A DNA stretch of 64,000 nucleotides, from contig CANPVD010000053.1 of the NCBI GenBank assembly GCA_947581615.1, positions 25,737-89,736 on the forward strand, read 5' to 3'. Positions 1-9,228 of the stretch are shown piece after piece; the stretch's first letter is position 1, and every line of letters begins with the position of its first letter. Source of the DNA: Candidatus Humimonas hydrogenitrophica. GTDB lineage: Bacteria; Gemmatimonadota; Gemmatimonadetes; Palauibacterales; Palauibacteraceae. Both the position numbers and the translations under genes were made by a program. Below the pieces are notes generated by a model that saw only the letters and a list, made by a program, of their open reading frames with translations, did not search any database and had not been told where the DNA came from.

Positions 1-880
1 CCAGGCGGTTGTAGGTCAGGGCCCCGATGTGTCGCGCCACCTCCGGCGCCACCTCCCGCAGGAGGGGCGCCGCCTCGGGTGCCGGCACGGTGACGGCGAC
101 GCGGTCCGCCCGCACCGCCCACGCGGGGGCGCTGCCCCCCCCGATCGTCACCCGCCAGCCTCCGTTCTCCCGCGCCAGGGCCGTCACGCGGGCCTGGAGC
201 CTCACCCGGTCGCCGAGCGCGCGCGCCATGCTGCGCGGCAGCGCGGCCATCCCCTCCCGGAAGGTCGCCGGGGGCGGCACCCGACCCCTTCGACGCGCCA
301 GCCCGAGGACGGCCAGCCCCAGGCTGCGCCCCACCCCGAAGCGCCGGAGGACGTGCCCGAGCGAGGCCTCCACGAGCATCTCGGACGGGTTCGAGCCGTA
401 CAGGCCGCCGTACAGGGGCCCGACCAGGTTCTCGTACGCCTCGCGCCCCAGCTTGCGGGTGAGGTAGTGGGCCACCGTCTCGCCGGGCAGGGCGCCCCGG
501 GTGAGGGGCTCGGCCAACAGCCGAAGCTTCCCGGCCGTGGACAGGAGCTCGGTGCGCAGCAGCGCCCGGGCGGAGAGAGGAACCTCGCCGAGGCATCCAT
601 CCCGGTACACGAACAGGGGCAGCTCACCCGGTGACAGGAGGAGCTCATCTCCCAGCCCCAGCTCTTCGACCAGTTCGCCCACGGCGCCCGAGGGCCGGAT
701 GCGCTGGGGCCCGAGCTCCAGGAGACGCCCCTCGCGCGCCTCGGTCCACGTGACCCCTCCCGGGCGGTCCGACGCTTCGAGGACGAGAACCTCGGTGCCG
801 CGCGCCGAGAGCGCTCGACCCAGGGCTAAGCCGCTGAGACCCCCTCCCACGATCGCCACGTCCGTTCGCGCGTCAGGCAT
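1..880 (-). CDS. hemY: Protoporphyrinogen oxidase, FAD-dependent (partial, 3' end outside window)
   Basis: Only the N-terminal 293 or so residues lie in the window; the C-terminus is beyond base 1. The enzyme family oxidises protoporphyrinogen IX to protoporphyrin IX with FAD, the penultimate step of haem synthesis. The protein starts with a dinucleotide-binding fold (VAIVGGGLSGL at residues 8-18, then LEASDRPGG), followed by a segment with LVGPLYGGLYGSNP, a pattern of the HemY-type oxidases rather than of generic amine oxidases. The ATG at 880 overlaps the stop of the upstream MFS gene by 8 bases, so the two are probably translated together. Phytoene-desaturase-like relatives share the fold; the GLYGSNP-type region makes the haem assignment more likely. 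The multihaem cytochromes at the other end of the window would need haem. Confidence 0.8.
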   Translation of the reverse strand, partial: MPDARTDVAIVGGGLSGLALGRALSARGTEVLVLEASDRPGGVTWTEAREGRLLELGPQRIRPSGAVGELVEELGLGDELLLSPGELPLFVYRDGCLGEVPLSARALLRTELLSTAGKLRLLAEPLTRGALPGETVAHYLTRKLGREAYENLVGPLYGGLYGSNPSEMLVEASLGHVLRRFGVGRSLGLAVLGLARRRGRVPPPATFREGMAALPRSMARALGDRVRLQARVTALARENGGWRVTIGGGSAPAWAVRADRVAVTVPAPEAAPLLREVAPEVARHIGALTYNRL

Positions 881-2138
881 CGGCTCGCTCACCCCTCGTC
901 TCCGGCGCGTATCGGTACACGATCCAGGCCGCGATCAGCGCCAGGGCCGCCCCCAGCAGGAAGGGCGTCTCGAAGCTCACCAGGGCCAGCAGGCCCGCCA
1001 GCAGGGGGCCGAGCGCGATGCCGAGCCCGAAGCCCATGGTGAGGACGCTGAGCTGCCTCCCCTCGCCCCCCACCGTGGACAGGTCCCCGGCCAGCGCGAA
1101 AGCCGGCGCCGCCACGGCCGCCGAGGCGAGCCCCTGGGCCAGCCGCACGCCGGTGAGCTGCAGGGTCGAGGCGGCCACGCCGAGGAGCGCGGTGGTCGGG
1201 GCCAGGAACAGGAGCCCAGCGATGATCAGGGGACGGCGCCCCAGTCGGTCCGAGAGCGATCCGAGGGGGACCTGGGAGACGAGACGGCTGACGGTGAGGG
1301 CGCTGAACGCGACCCCGAAGCCGATCGCGGACTGGTGCAGGCGCTCGTTGAAGGCGTTCTCCAGAGTGGACATCATCGCGATCGCGGCCGCCATCACGAA
1401 CATGGCGCCCCCCAGCGCCAGCAGTCCCCCGGACAGGAGGCCCGTGTCGAACACGCGGAACTCGCCTCCCGCCGCCGCTTCGTCCCGCCCGGCCGGCGGG
1501 TCCTCCACCCACGCCTGGACCGCCACCAGTCCGGCCACCAGGAAGCCGGTCCCGGTCAGGAAGGCGGCCGCGAAGCCGAAGTGCACCTGGACGAGGCCGC
1601 CGATCAGCGGTCCGACGGCGAAGCCGATCATCCGGAACGTCGTGAACACGCCCATGGCGCCGCCTCGGGTCTTCCGCTCGGTGACCGCGGTCATGATCGC
1701 CATCGACGCCGGGATGGTCAGCGCGAAGCCGATGCCCTGGAATGCCCGGATGACCAGGAGATCGCGGTAGCGTGTGGCCAGGACGAAGGCCGCGGTCGCG
1801 CAGGCCATGACCGCCAGGCCGAGCTGGATGAACAGCTTGCGTCGGCCCGTCCAATCGCTGAGGGCGCCGGTGAGCGGCTGAGCGGCGGAGTTCACCAGGC
1901 CGTAGAGCGCGATGAGGATCCCGACCAGGACCGACCGGGGCAGCGGAAACCAAGGCGCCGGGAGCCGAGCCACGTAGAGGGGGATGACGATGATCAGGAT
2001 GCTGTTCCCGATCCCGTCGCCCAGCCGGGCCACCGACAGGGCCAGGACGGCCCGGTTCGCCCCCAGCCGTTCTCTCAGCCGCTCCAGCGCCCTCCTCGCG
2101 TCCGACACGCGCCCCGCGAGGAGCAAGGACTCTGCCAC
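873..2138 (-). CDS. MFS transporter
   Basis: A 421-residue integral membrane protein of the major facilitator superfamily with about twelve hydrophobic segments. Visible family marks are a loop with DWTGRRK after the second helix (the MFS motif A region) and a similar loop in the second half (SLSDRLGRRP), as expected of a duplicated six-helix fold. The substrate cannot be read from sequence; the general look is that of drug or sugar efflux members. It sits between a slipin gene and a protoporphyrinogen oxidase on the same strand, overlapping the latter by 8 bases. The GTG at 2138 has no clear ribosome site and precedes the first helix by some 30 residues, so the start may be further in. Confidence 0.85.
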   Translation of the reverse strand: MAESLLLAGRVSDARRALERLRERLGANRAVLALSVARLGDGIGNSILIIVIPLYVARLPAPWFPLPRSVLVGILIALYGLVNSAAQPLTGALSDWTGRRKLFIQLGLAVMACATAAFVLATRYRDLLVIRAFQGIGFALTIPASMAIMTAVTERKTRGGAMGVFTTFRMIGFAVGPLIGGLVQVHFGFAAAFLTGTGFLVAGLVAVQAWVEDPPAGRDEAAAGGEFRVFDTGLLSGGLLALGGAMFVMAAAIAMMSTLENAFNERLHQSAIGFGVAFSALTVSRLVSQVPLGSLSDRLGRRPLIIAGLLFLAPTTALLGVAASTLQLTGVRLAQGLASAAVAAPAFALAGDLSTVGGEGRQLSVLTMGFGLGIALGPLLAGLLALVSFETPFLLGAALALIAAWIVYRYAPETRGERADA

Positions 2139-2230
2139 GTTCGGGGGGACGCCGCCGGACGCCCTGCGCGGCCGGGAGCGCGCGCGCCGGGGCTGCGATC
2201 CGGCCGGAAGAGGAAGCGGTCAGCCGCCGT

Positions 2231-3259
2231 TCACGTGCCGGACCCGCCATCGCCGTCCGGCTCGTCTTCGGCGACGCGGCGGCGGGCCCGACGGGCGATC
2301 TCCGCCTTGTCCAGGTGGCTCTCGATCTCCTCGGCCGAACCCTCGCCCTCGTCGAGCCGGCGGAACGGCTCCGCCGCACCCGCCGACAGCTCCGGCGTGC
2401 CACCCTCGGCCAGCGCCCGCGGCGAGGCCTCCGCCTCGGTTTCCGACGCGTCCGCGGCGCCGCCCTCCTCCCCCGGAGCCCGGGCCGACCCGGACCGCGT
2501 TCCGAACAGTCCCTGAAGAGGCCCCGAGAAGAGGTTGATGGGCATGGGGAACAGCGTGGTGGAGTTGTTCTCTGCCGCGATCTCGGAGGCCGTCTGCAGG
2601 AAGCGCAGCTGCAGGGACGCGGGCTCCTGGCTGAGGAGGCCCGCGGCGTCCCGGAGCTTGATCGCGGCCTGGAACTCGCCCTCGGCGCTGATGACCTTGG
2701 CCCTCCGCTCCCGCTCCGCCTCCGCCTGCCGGGCCATGGCCCGCTTCATCTCCTGGGGCAGGTCGACGTCCTTGACCTCGACGCCGGTGACCTCGATCCC
2801 CCAGGGATCCGTGCCCTGGTCGATGATCTCGCGCAGGATCTCGTTGAACTTCTCGCGCTCGGCCAGCAGATGGTCGAGGTCCGCCTGTCCGATGACCGAC
2901 CGCAGCGTGGTCTGCGCGAGCTGCGACGTGGCGAACAGGTAATCCTCGATCTCCAGGATGGCCCTGAGAGGGTCGTTGACCCGGAAGTAGAGGACCGCGT
3001 TCACCTTCACCGACACGTTGTCGCGGGTGATGACGTCCTGGGGCGGAATGTCCATGGCGATCACGCGCAGGCTCACCCGCTCCATGCGCTCGACCGCGAA
3101 CGGGACCAGGAAGATGAGGCCCGGACCGCGGATCGGCCGCACGCGGCCCAGTCGGAAGACGACCGCTCGCTCGTATTCCTTCAGAACGCGCAGGCTGGTG
3201 GCCACCGCCAGTGCGCCGCCGAAGGCGATGATCGCGTACAGGATCTCCATGGCGTCCAT
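2231..3259 (-). CDS. Slipin / stomatin-like SPFH (band 7) protein
   Basis: A 342-residue protein with one N-terminal membrane segment (about residues 5-22) followed by a band 7/SPFH domain ([15 protein letters not shown], then [20 protein letters not shown]) and a charged, coiled-coil region with [19 protein letters not shown]. These are textbook slipin features. Slipins oligomerise at the inner membrane and in many bacteria are partnered by an NfeD protein; no NfeD gene is adjacent here. The C-terminal 90 or so residues are Glu/Ala/Pro-rich and probably disordered. The ATG at 3259 follows an in-frame GTG at 3262 by one codon, and another ATG lies at 3250. First gene of a same-strand set with the MFS transporter and protoporphyrinogen oxidase. 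Confidence 0.9.
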   Translation of the reverse strand: MDAMEILYAIIAFGGALAVATSLRVLKEYERAVVFRLGRVRPIRGPGLIFLVPFAVERMERVSLRVIAMDIPPQDVITRDNVSVKVNAVLYFRVNDPLRAILEIEDYLFATSQLAQTTLRSVIGQADLDHLLAEREKFNEILREIIDQGTDPWGIEVTGVEVKDVDLPQEMKRAMARQAEAERERRAKVISAEGEFQAAIKLRDAAGLLSQEPASLQLRFLQTASEIAAENNSTTLFPMPINLFSGPLQGLFGTRSGSARAPGEEGGAADASETEAEASPRALAEGGTPELSAGAAEPFRRLDEGEGSAEEIESHLDKAEIARRARRRVAEDEPDGDGGSGT

Positions 3260-3341
3260 CACCGAAGGTTGGGGGCGGAGAGGCTCCTCGACCCCTCAAC
3301 AGTAGCACGGTCGGGGATCCCTCCACAAAGAAGGCGACCCG

Positions 3342-6041
3342 GTGGCGGAGACGACCCCGGTTCGACAAGCTACGTCCCGTAGCGACCCGAGCCCCTCACC
3401 ACGCACCCCCCGGAGGACGGACAGCTTGATCGGGCACAACGTCGAGCGGGAGGATCCAGGCGCAGGACCGGAGGCCGGGCCCGAGCCCGAGGCCCAGCGG
3501 CGGCTGCTGCACCGCCTGCAGCCCGTCCTCGGACTCGTACTGTTCTCCCTGGCCTTGTGGGTGCTGTACCGGGAGCTCCGGCACTACCGGCCCGGAGACA
3601 TCGCCCGCAGCCTTCAGACCCTGCCCTCCGGGCGGGTGATCCTGGCCCTCCTGTTCACGATCCTCAACTTTTTCCTGCTCAGCGTCTACGACTACCTGGG
3701 AGTGCGCTACGCCGGGAGGAAGCTGGCCTACCGGCGCGCCGCGGCGGCCTCCTTCGTGGGCTTCGCGTTCAGCCAGAGCCTGGGATTCCCCCTGCTCACG
3801 GGCGCGCCGGCGCGCTACCGACTGTACTCGTCGTGGGGGCTCTCGGCCGTCGAGATCTCGCAGGTGATCGCGTTCTACTCGGTCACCTTCTGGCTCGGTG
3901 TCGGTCTCATCGGCGGAGCCCTCCTGGCGGCCGGATCCGGGCTCCTGCCGCCTCCGCTCGGGGGCGCCCTCGGCCGCTTCATCGGCGCCGCCGTGCTGCT
4001 GGTGGTGGCGGCCTACTTCGCCTGGACGCTGCGCGGGCGGCCCGTCCTCTCGGTGCGCGACTGGGAGTTTCCCCCTCCTGCGGCGCGCCTGTCGGTCGTG
4101 CAGCTCCTCGTCTCCCCGCTGGACTGGTCGCTGGCGGCAGCCGTGCTGTGGGTCCTCATGCCTCCGGGTCTCGGACTCTCGTACCCGGCGTTCCTGTCCA
4201 TCTTCGTGGCCGCCCAGGTGGTCGGGCTGGCCAGCCACGTCCCGGGGGGACTGGGGGTGTTCGAGGCCACCCTGATCCTCCTGCTCCCGGGTCACGGGCT
4301 CCACGCCGCGGTGCTGGGGGCGCTGGTGGCGTTTCGCGGTGTCTACTACCTCCTCCCCTTGCTGGTGGCCTCGGTGGTGTACGGAGGCCTCGAGCTGCGG
4401 ACGCACCGGGCCTACGTGGCCCGGTTGGGGGGCATGGTCGGTCGGTGGACCCTTTCCCTGGCACCGTACGTCCTGGCGGTCGCCACCTTCGTGGCCGGCG
4501 CGGTCCTCCTCCTGTCGGGGGCCACGCCCTCCATGGTGGGGCGGATCGCCTCCCTCGGACGCCTGCTTCCCCTCCCGCTCATCGAGGCCTCGCACTTCCT
4601 GGCGAGCGTGGCGGGTGCCGCCCTCCTCGTGCTGGGCTGGGGACTGTGGCGAAGGCTCGACTCGGCCTGGCACCTGACCGTCCCCCTGCTGGTGGCCGGG
4701 ATCGTGTTCTCCCTGCTCAAGGGGCTGGACTGGGAGGAGGCCAGCTTCCTGTTCGTGCTGCTGGCCGTGCTCGTCCCGGCCCGTGGCCGGTTCTACCGCG
4801 AGGGCTCGCTGCTCGGCGAGGCCTTCTCCCCCGGCTGGATCGCGGCCGTCGGCATCGTCCTGCTCACCTCGGTGTGGCTGGGACTGTTCTCGTACCGGCA
4901 CGTGGAGTTCAACTCGAGCCTCTGGTGGCGCTTCGCCCTGCGTGGCGACGCGCCCCGCTTCCTGCGCGCCACGGTGGGGGCGGTCGGGGTCACCCTGATC
5001 GTGGCCATCCTGAGGCTCGTGCGGCCGGCGAGCGCGCGACCGAGGCTGCCCGAGGCCGGCGAGATGGAGCGGGCCGAGGAGATCGTGGCCACCTCGCCGG
5101 TCGCCGCCGCGAACCTGGCCTTCCTGGGAGACAAGGCGTTCCTGTTCAGCGAAGCAGGCGACGCCTTCCTCATGTACGGGGCCGAGGGCCGCAGCCGCGT
5201 CGCCCTCGGGGACCCGGTCGGTCCGACCGAGCGCTGGCCGGAGCTCGTGTGGCGGTTCCGGGAGATGGCCGACCGGTTCGACGACTGGCCGGTGTTCTAC
5301 CAGATCTCGCCCCGGCGCCTGCCTCTCTACCTGGACATGGGCCTCACCCTTCTCAAGCTGGGCGAGGAAGCGCGCGTCCCGCTGGAGGAGTTCTCCCTGG
5401 AAGGCGGCTCGCGGCGCGGTCTGCGGCGGACCATCGGCAAGGCGGAGAAGGAAGGATGCTCCTTCGAGATTCGGCCGCCGGCGGACGTTGCGTCGCTGCT
5501 CCCGGAGCTGCGCGAGGTCTCGGACGCCTGGCTCGAGGGCAAGGCGACCCGGGAGAAGCGCTTCTCGATGGGGCGCTTCGACGACGCGTACCTGACCCGC
5601 TTCCCGGCCGGTCTCGTCCGCCGCGAGGGACGCGTCGTGGCGTTCTCCAACCTGTGGACCTCCGCGGAGCGGACCGAGATCTCGCCCGACCTCATGCGAC
5701 AACTCCCCGACGCGCCGGCGAGCGTCATGGAGTACCTGTTCGTCGAGCTCATGTTGTGGAGCCGGGAGGAAGGCTACCGCTGGTTCAACCTGGGCATGGC
5801 TCCGCTCTCGGGGCTGGAGAACCGGCCGCTGGCGTCGGCCTGGAACCGGATCGGCTCGCTGATCTACCGGTTCGGGGACCATTTCTACAGCTTCCAGGGG
5901 CTCCGGCAATACAAGGACAAGTTCGGCCCCGTGTGGGAGCCGCGCTACCTGGCGTCCCCGGGCGGGTTCGCCCTGCCCCGGATTCTCACCAACGTCTCGA
6001 GCCTCGTGTCCGGGGGCCTGGCGGGGGCGTTCACCCGCTAG
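3342..6041 (+). CDS. mprF: Phosphatidylglycerol lysyltransferase, MprF-like
   Basis: An 899-residue protein with the two-part MprF layout. The N-terminal 550 or so residues are a multi-helix membrane flippase region, including the lysylphosphatidylglycerol flippase motif area with SHVPGGLGVFEA. The C-terminal 320 or so residues are a DUF2156 GNAT-like synthase domain, with FLGDKAFLFSEAGDAFLMYG near its start and QYKDKFGPVWEPRYL at its end. The family transfers lysine (sometimes alanine or arginine) from aminoacyl-tRNA to phosphatidylglycerol and flips the product, lowering the negative charge of the membrane. Length matches the family's 840-900. The start is GTG at 3342 with an AAGG some 10 bases upstream; a later TTG at 3427 is possible. 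Divergent from the slipin gene. Which amino acid it uses is not visible. Confidence 0.88.
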   Translation: MAETTPVRQATSRSDPSPSPRTPRRTDSLIGHNVEREDPGAGPEAGPEPEAQRRLLHRLQPVLGLVLFSLALWVLYRELRHYRPGDIARSLQTLPSGRVILALLFTILNFFLLSVYDYLGVRYAGRKLAYRRAAAASFVGFAFSQSLGFPLLTGAPARYRLYSSWGLSAVEISQVIAFYSVTFWLGVGLIGGALLAAGSGLLPPPLGGALGRFIGAAVLLVVAAYFAWTLRGRPVLSVRDWEFPPPAARLSVVQLLVSPLDWSLAAAVLWVLMPPGLGLSYPAFLSIFVAAQVVGLASHVPGGLGVFEATLILLLPGHGLHAAVLGALVAFRGVYYLLPLLVASVVYGGLELRTHRAYVARLGGMVGRWTLSLAPYVLAVATFVAGAVLLLSGATPSMVGRIASLGRLLPLPLIEASHFLASVAGAALLVLGWGLWRRLDSAWHLTVPLLVAGIVFSLLKGLDWEEASFLFVLLAVLVPARGRFYREGSLLGEAFSPGWIAAVGIVLLTSVWLGLFSYRHVEFNSSLWWRFALRGDAPRFLRATVGAVGVTLIVAILRLVRPASARPRLPEAGEMERAEEIVATSPVAAANLAFLGDKAFLFSEAGDAFLMYGAEGRSRVALGDPVGPTERWPELVWRFREMADRFDDWPVFYQISPRRLPLYLDMGLTLLKLGEEARVPLEEFSLEGGSRRGLRRTIGKAEKEGCSFEIRPPADVASLLPELREVSDAWLEGKATREKRFSMGRFDDAYLTRFPAGLVRREGRVVAFSNLWTSAERTEISPDLMRQLPDAPASVMEYLFVELMLWSREEGYRWFNLGMAPLSGLENRPLASAWNRIGSLIYRFGDHFYSFQGLRQYKDKFGPVWEPRYLASPGGFALPRILTNVSSLVSGGLAGAFTR

Positions 6042-6051
6042 ATGCGCCCGG

Positions 6052-7722
6052 TCACTTCTTCAGCACGTCCAGCAGCCCGCTCCTCAGCGACTTCCACACA
6101 TAGGCGAAGAACGTCTCCCCGGGCTGGCGGGTGCGGTCGACCCGGCCCACGCGCGGCTCGCGGTCCGCCGGCTCGGGGTTGGCGTCCCATACCCTCCGCT
6201 CGAGCACGACGGTGCCGATCCGGTCGAAGAGGCCCGGCGGCCCCTGGCCCGGCTCGGCCCTCCGCAGCGACAGGTCCCGGTAGAGGGCCCACACGCGGCC
6301 CGAGGCCCTCCGGCCGTCCAGCCGGAGGTCGAAGCCGACCGTGTCGATGGCGCCGCCCGTGACGCCGATTCCGGCGAGTGGAGCCGTCGCCGAATCCAGG
6401 GCGGCGGCCGGCAGCGACCCGAGGCCGCCGGTCAGCCTCGCCGCCAGGGAGTCCGCCGAGAGGTCGGCCGTCATCTGGGCCTGCAGGCGTCCCCTCCCGA
6501 AGAGCTCCGCCCGCATCCGGAGCACCGCCCGTGCGGAACCGTTCCCGGTGGCCTCGGACCGGGCCTGGCGGAGGAGCCTCGCCCTCGCGTTCGACAGGCC
6601 CAGCAGTCGAGCGCTGGCCCGATCGAAGCGCACGACGCCCCGGGGACCGCCGCCGGGTGGCGTCTCCGCGTAGATCACAGTGGCGTTTTCGACCGTCCCG
6701 GTGTCGAGCGCCAGCGGCACGCCTGCGCCCGCCACCCAGTCCGTGGGCATGCCCGGAGACGCCGAGTCCGCGGCCGCGGGAACCGTCTTGTCGTCCCAGA
6801 TGGACAGCCGCGCCGAGTCCGTTCCGAGGTAGCCCGCCATGAAGCCGTGGTGGGACACCAGCCGCCCGAAATCCGCGTGCCGGAGCCGCACCCCGCGTGC
6901 GGCCAGGTCGACGTATTCCTCGCGGTGCCGGAGGCGCCCCACGAACTCCGAAGGCCCCACCGTGGGGTGCCACCGGAGCGCGCCGAGGCCGAGGGTCGAG
7001 TCCCGGGTCGAGAGGCCGAGACTGTCCATCTCGAGGACGTAGAGTCCGTCGGCGGTCACGTGCCGGTAGCTCGGCAGATCGACCCGCACGTCGCGGCTGA
7101 ACAGCACCCGATCGCCCCCGGCCGGGCGGCCGGGCCCCGTCCGGAGGTCCTCCAGGGTCACGCTCAGGCCCTGCACCGAGTCGGCCGTCGATCCATCGTC
7201 CGCGGCCAACACGAGGTCCGCGTGCGTCACCCTCACCCGGCCGACGTCGAGCGCCGGGAGCGCGTTCCCGAGGCGTTCCTCGGGCGGGACCCTCGAGCCG
7301 GCCCGCGACTCGGCGCGAGTGAGCGCGTGGGTCCGGACCCGGACGCGGACGCTGTCGATGGCGAGCCCGGACATGGACAGCGACCGCCCCCGGAGCAGCG
7401 ACAGCCGGTCCAGGCCCCGCATCCGAAGGCGAGCCACTCGCACGTCGGGACCCACGCCGCCCGGCTCCGAATCCGCCGTCACGCGGCGCACCCGCAAGCC
7501 GTCCACCTCCAAAGAGCCCCGCAGGAAGCTGAAGCCCACGTCTCGGATCCGGACCTCGAAGCGCGGACCAAGGCGATGGCCCAGCCGGCCGGCGACGAAG
7601 TCCGCATCCACCACGTGGTGGGCCACGAACTCGGCCGCGACCAGCGCCGACACGGCGGCCACCACGGTCCAGGTGAGGGCCTTGCGCCACGACGTCGAGC
7701 CGCGCCGCCGCTTCATCCTCAT
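6052..7722 (-). CDS. AsmA-like / DUF748-like envelope protein
   Basis: A 556-residue protein with one N-terminal membrane anchor (TWTVVAAVSALVAAEFVAHHVV) and then a long soluble region built of repeated amphipathic beta-strand stretches such as LEVDGLRVRRV, SMSGLAIDSVRVRVRTHAL and LDVGRVRVTHADLVL. That pattern of paired strands after a single anchor is typical of AsmA-like proteins, which span the periplasm and are linked to lipid transfer. No catalytic motif is seen. The ATG at 7722 overlaps the stop of the upstream lipoprotein gene by four bases (ATGA) and has a GGAAGGG stretch before it, so it is preferred over the ATG at 7743. Last gene of the LpoB-like envelope operon and convergent with mprF. 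The family assignment is from pattern only. Confidence 0.6.
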   Translation of the reverse strand: MRMKRRRGSTSWRKALTWTVVAAVSALVAAEFVAHHVVDADFVAGRLGHRLGPRFEVRIRDVGFSFLRGSLEVDGLRVRRVTADSEPGGVGPDVRVARLRMRGLDRLSLLRGRSLSMSGLAIDSVRVRVRTHALTRAESRAGSRVPPEERLGNALPALDVGRVRVTHADLVLAADDGSTADSVQGLSVTLEDLRTGPGRPAGGDRVLFSRDVRVDLPSYRHVTADGLYVLEMDSLGLSTRDSTLGLGALRWHPTVGPSEFVGRLRHREEYVDLAARGVRLRHADFGRLVSHHGFMAGYLGTDSARLSIWDDKTVPAAADSASPGMPTDWVAGAGVPLALDTGTVENATVIYAETPPGGGPRGVVRFDRASARLLGLSNARARLLRQARSEATGNGSARAVLRMRAELFGRGRLQAQMTADLSADSLAARLTGGLGSLPAAALDSATAPLAGIGVTGGAIDTVGFDLRLDGRRASGRVWALYRDLSLRRAEPGQGPPGLFDRIGTVVLERRVWDANPEPADREPRVGRVDRTRQPGETFFAYVWKSLRSGLLDVLKK

Positions 7723-9221
7723 CGCGCCCTTCCCCCTTCCCATATCCGCACGGGCACGACGACGACCCGACCCGCCTCGACGTGCACGACCCCGAGGTCC
7801 AGCGAGCGTGGACGCGGTCGTCCGGGCTCGAGGACTTCCAGATGGAGACGATGGCGGCCCGCCGGGACCCGGACGCGCACCAGACGCACCCGGGCGGGCA
7901 GGAGATCGAGCCCGCGCGTGTCCGCCTGTTCGAGGAGCGCGCTGGTCACGTTCGCCGCCAGGCCGACGATCTCGCCCAGCGTCTCATCCTTCCTGGAGGC
8001 CGTCTTCTTGACCGCCTCCACCGCCACGCGCTTGGCCACGGCCCTGACCAGGGTGCGGGCGAGGATGCCGGGAGCCTGTCGGGCGAAGTCGCTGCGCACG
8101 GCGGTCGACACGTCGGCGACCCCCAGCTCCGTGGCGATCAGCGAGTCCGAGCCCACGCCGGGCGCCAGGAGACGGATCCGCGCGTCGGGGACGCGGCCCG
8201 CCGCGTACGTGGGCCAGGCCACCCGCAGAAGGTAGGGGTCGCTCCCCTCCCCGTGTCCCGGACCGGGGCCGTCGGAGACCGGCACCAGACCAAGAGACCG
8301 ACGGGCTACGTCGTCGGCCACCGTCTCGCCGCGGCGGCGGGCGGAGACGTCCCCGGAGGCCGCGGTACGCAGCGCGGTGAGCTCTCCCGGCCACAGGAGG
8401 AGCGTCAGGGAGCGCTCGACCCGGTGCGCCACGAATCCGCGCTCCAGCACGACGACGACCGTACCCTCATCGACGCTCGGCCGTGTGCCCTCGCCCACCG
8501 GCGCCGGTCGGGCCTCCGCGGCCGGTACGGGGGTGGAGCCTTCGTCCCGCGTCGTGTCCCCGGCCGCCCGCCTCGCCAGTCGATAGGAGACCGCGGCCTC
8601 TCCGGATCGGCCGGCCGCCTCGAACACCGTCCCGGCGAAGGCGTGCATGGCCGCCGCCAGGCCCCGTTCCCCGGGATCCTCGCTCTCGTCCCCGGCCAGC
8701 GCCAGGCGCTGCTCGAGCCGGCGGGCCTCGACCGCCGCGTCCTCGTCGTCGCCCGTCGCCAGGTAGTCCAGGGCCCCGTAGTAGTGGAGGAAGAGGCGGT
8801 CGACGAGCGGCGGATCGTAGGCCCTCGTCCTGTCCCCGGTGAAGAAGGAGAGCAGCGTCCGGGAGAGGCTGCGCGTGTAGCGGTCCTCGGCCAGTTGGCT
8901 CGCGGCGCCGAGCGCGGCCCGGCTTCGGTCCGGCATCCCGGCGTAGTGCGCCAGGATCCCCTCGTACTCCAGCCGCAGCAGGTCGTCGCCGGCGTCGGCC
9001 CGATCCGGACCCGCCAGCGCCAGCGCCGAGTCGAAGCGACCCGCCACCAGCTCGTCTCGGACGCTTTGATCCCACCTCGACAGGCCGGAGGGCGCGCGGT
9101 CGAAGGGGCGCAGCAGGGCCGCGCACCCCGACAGCGCCAGGCAGGCGAGGAGGCCCGGGAGCGCGACGCCGCCCCGGATCCTCGCGGAGCGCCGGGGGCG
9201 GGGCCGGAGCCCGCCCGTCAC
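7719..9221 (-). CDS. COG3014-like lipoprotein with TPR-type N-terminal region
   Basis: A 500-residue protein starting with an Arg-rich n-region, a hydrophobic stretch (LLACLALSGC) with a lipobox ending in Cys, then helical repeats rich in Ala/Leu/Asp. A segment near residues 130-170 (YDPPLVDRLFLHYYGALDYLATGD, shortened here to its key residues Y-PP--D-LF-HYY-AL-YL-GD, followed by E-RR) follows the pattern I recall for COG3014 proteins, which in gamma-proteobacteria are encoded next to LpoB. The second half has beta-strand-like stretches (VVVVLERGFVAHR). GTG at 9221 lies just after the stop of the upstream gene and gives a proper lipoprotein signal; an ATG at 9284 overlaps that gene by 56 bases. 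Its four-base overlap with the AsmA-like gene and its LpoB-like neighbour suggest an envelope role. The function of the family is unknown. Confidence 0.6.
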   Translation of the reverse strand: MTGGLRPRPRRSARIRGGVALPGLLACLALSGCAALLRPFDRAPSGLSRWDQSVRDELVAGRFDSALALAGPDRADAGDDLLRLEYEGILAHYAGMPDRSRAALGAASQLAEDRYTRSLSRTLLSFFTGDRTRAYDPPLVDRLFLHYYGALDYLATGDDEDAAVEARRLEQRLALAGDESEDPGERGLAAAMHAFAGTVFEAAGRSGEAAVSYRLARRAAGDTTRDEGSTPVPAAEARPAPVGEGTRPSVDEGTVVVVLERGFVAHRVERSLTLLLWPGELTALRTAASGDVSARRRGETVADDVARRSLGLVPVSDGPGPGHGEGSDPYLLRVAWPTYAAGRVPDARIRLLAPGVGSDSLIATELGVADVSTAVRSDFARQAPGILARTLVRAVAKRVAVEAVKKTASRKDETLGEIVGLAANVTSALLEQADTRGLDLLPARVRLVRVRVPAGRHRLHLEVLEPGRPRPRSLDLGVVHVEAGRVVVVPVRIWEGGRAR

Positions 9222-9228
9222 GGCCGGA

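Noticed and set aside
501..2516. Long plus-strand frame opposite the oxidoreductase and MFS genes
   Set aside because: It is antisense to two clear genes, has low-complexity Arg/Gly/Ser content and no recognisable domain; a product of the high GC content.
3396..5909. 837-codon minus-strand frame opposite mprF
   Set aside because: Composition is Gln/Glu/Arg/Pro-rich without any motif and it mirrors the codon structure of mprF.
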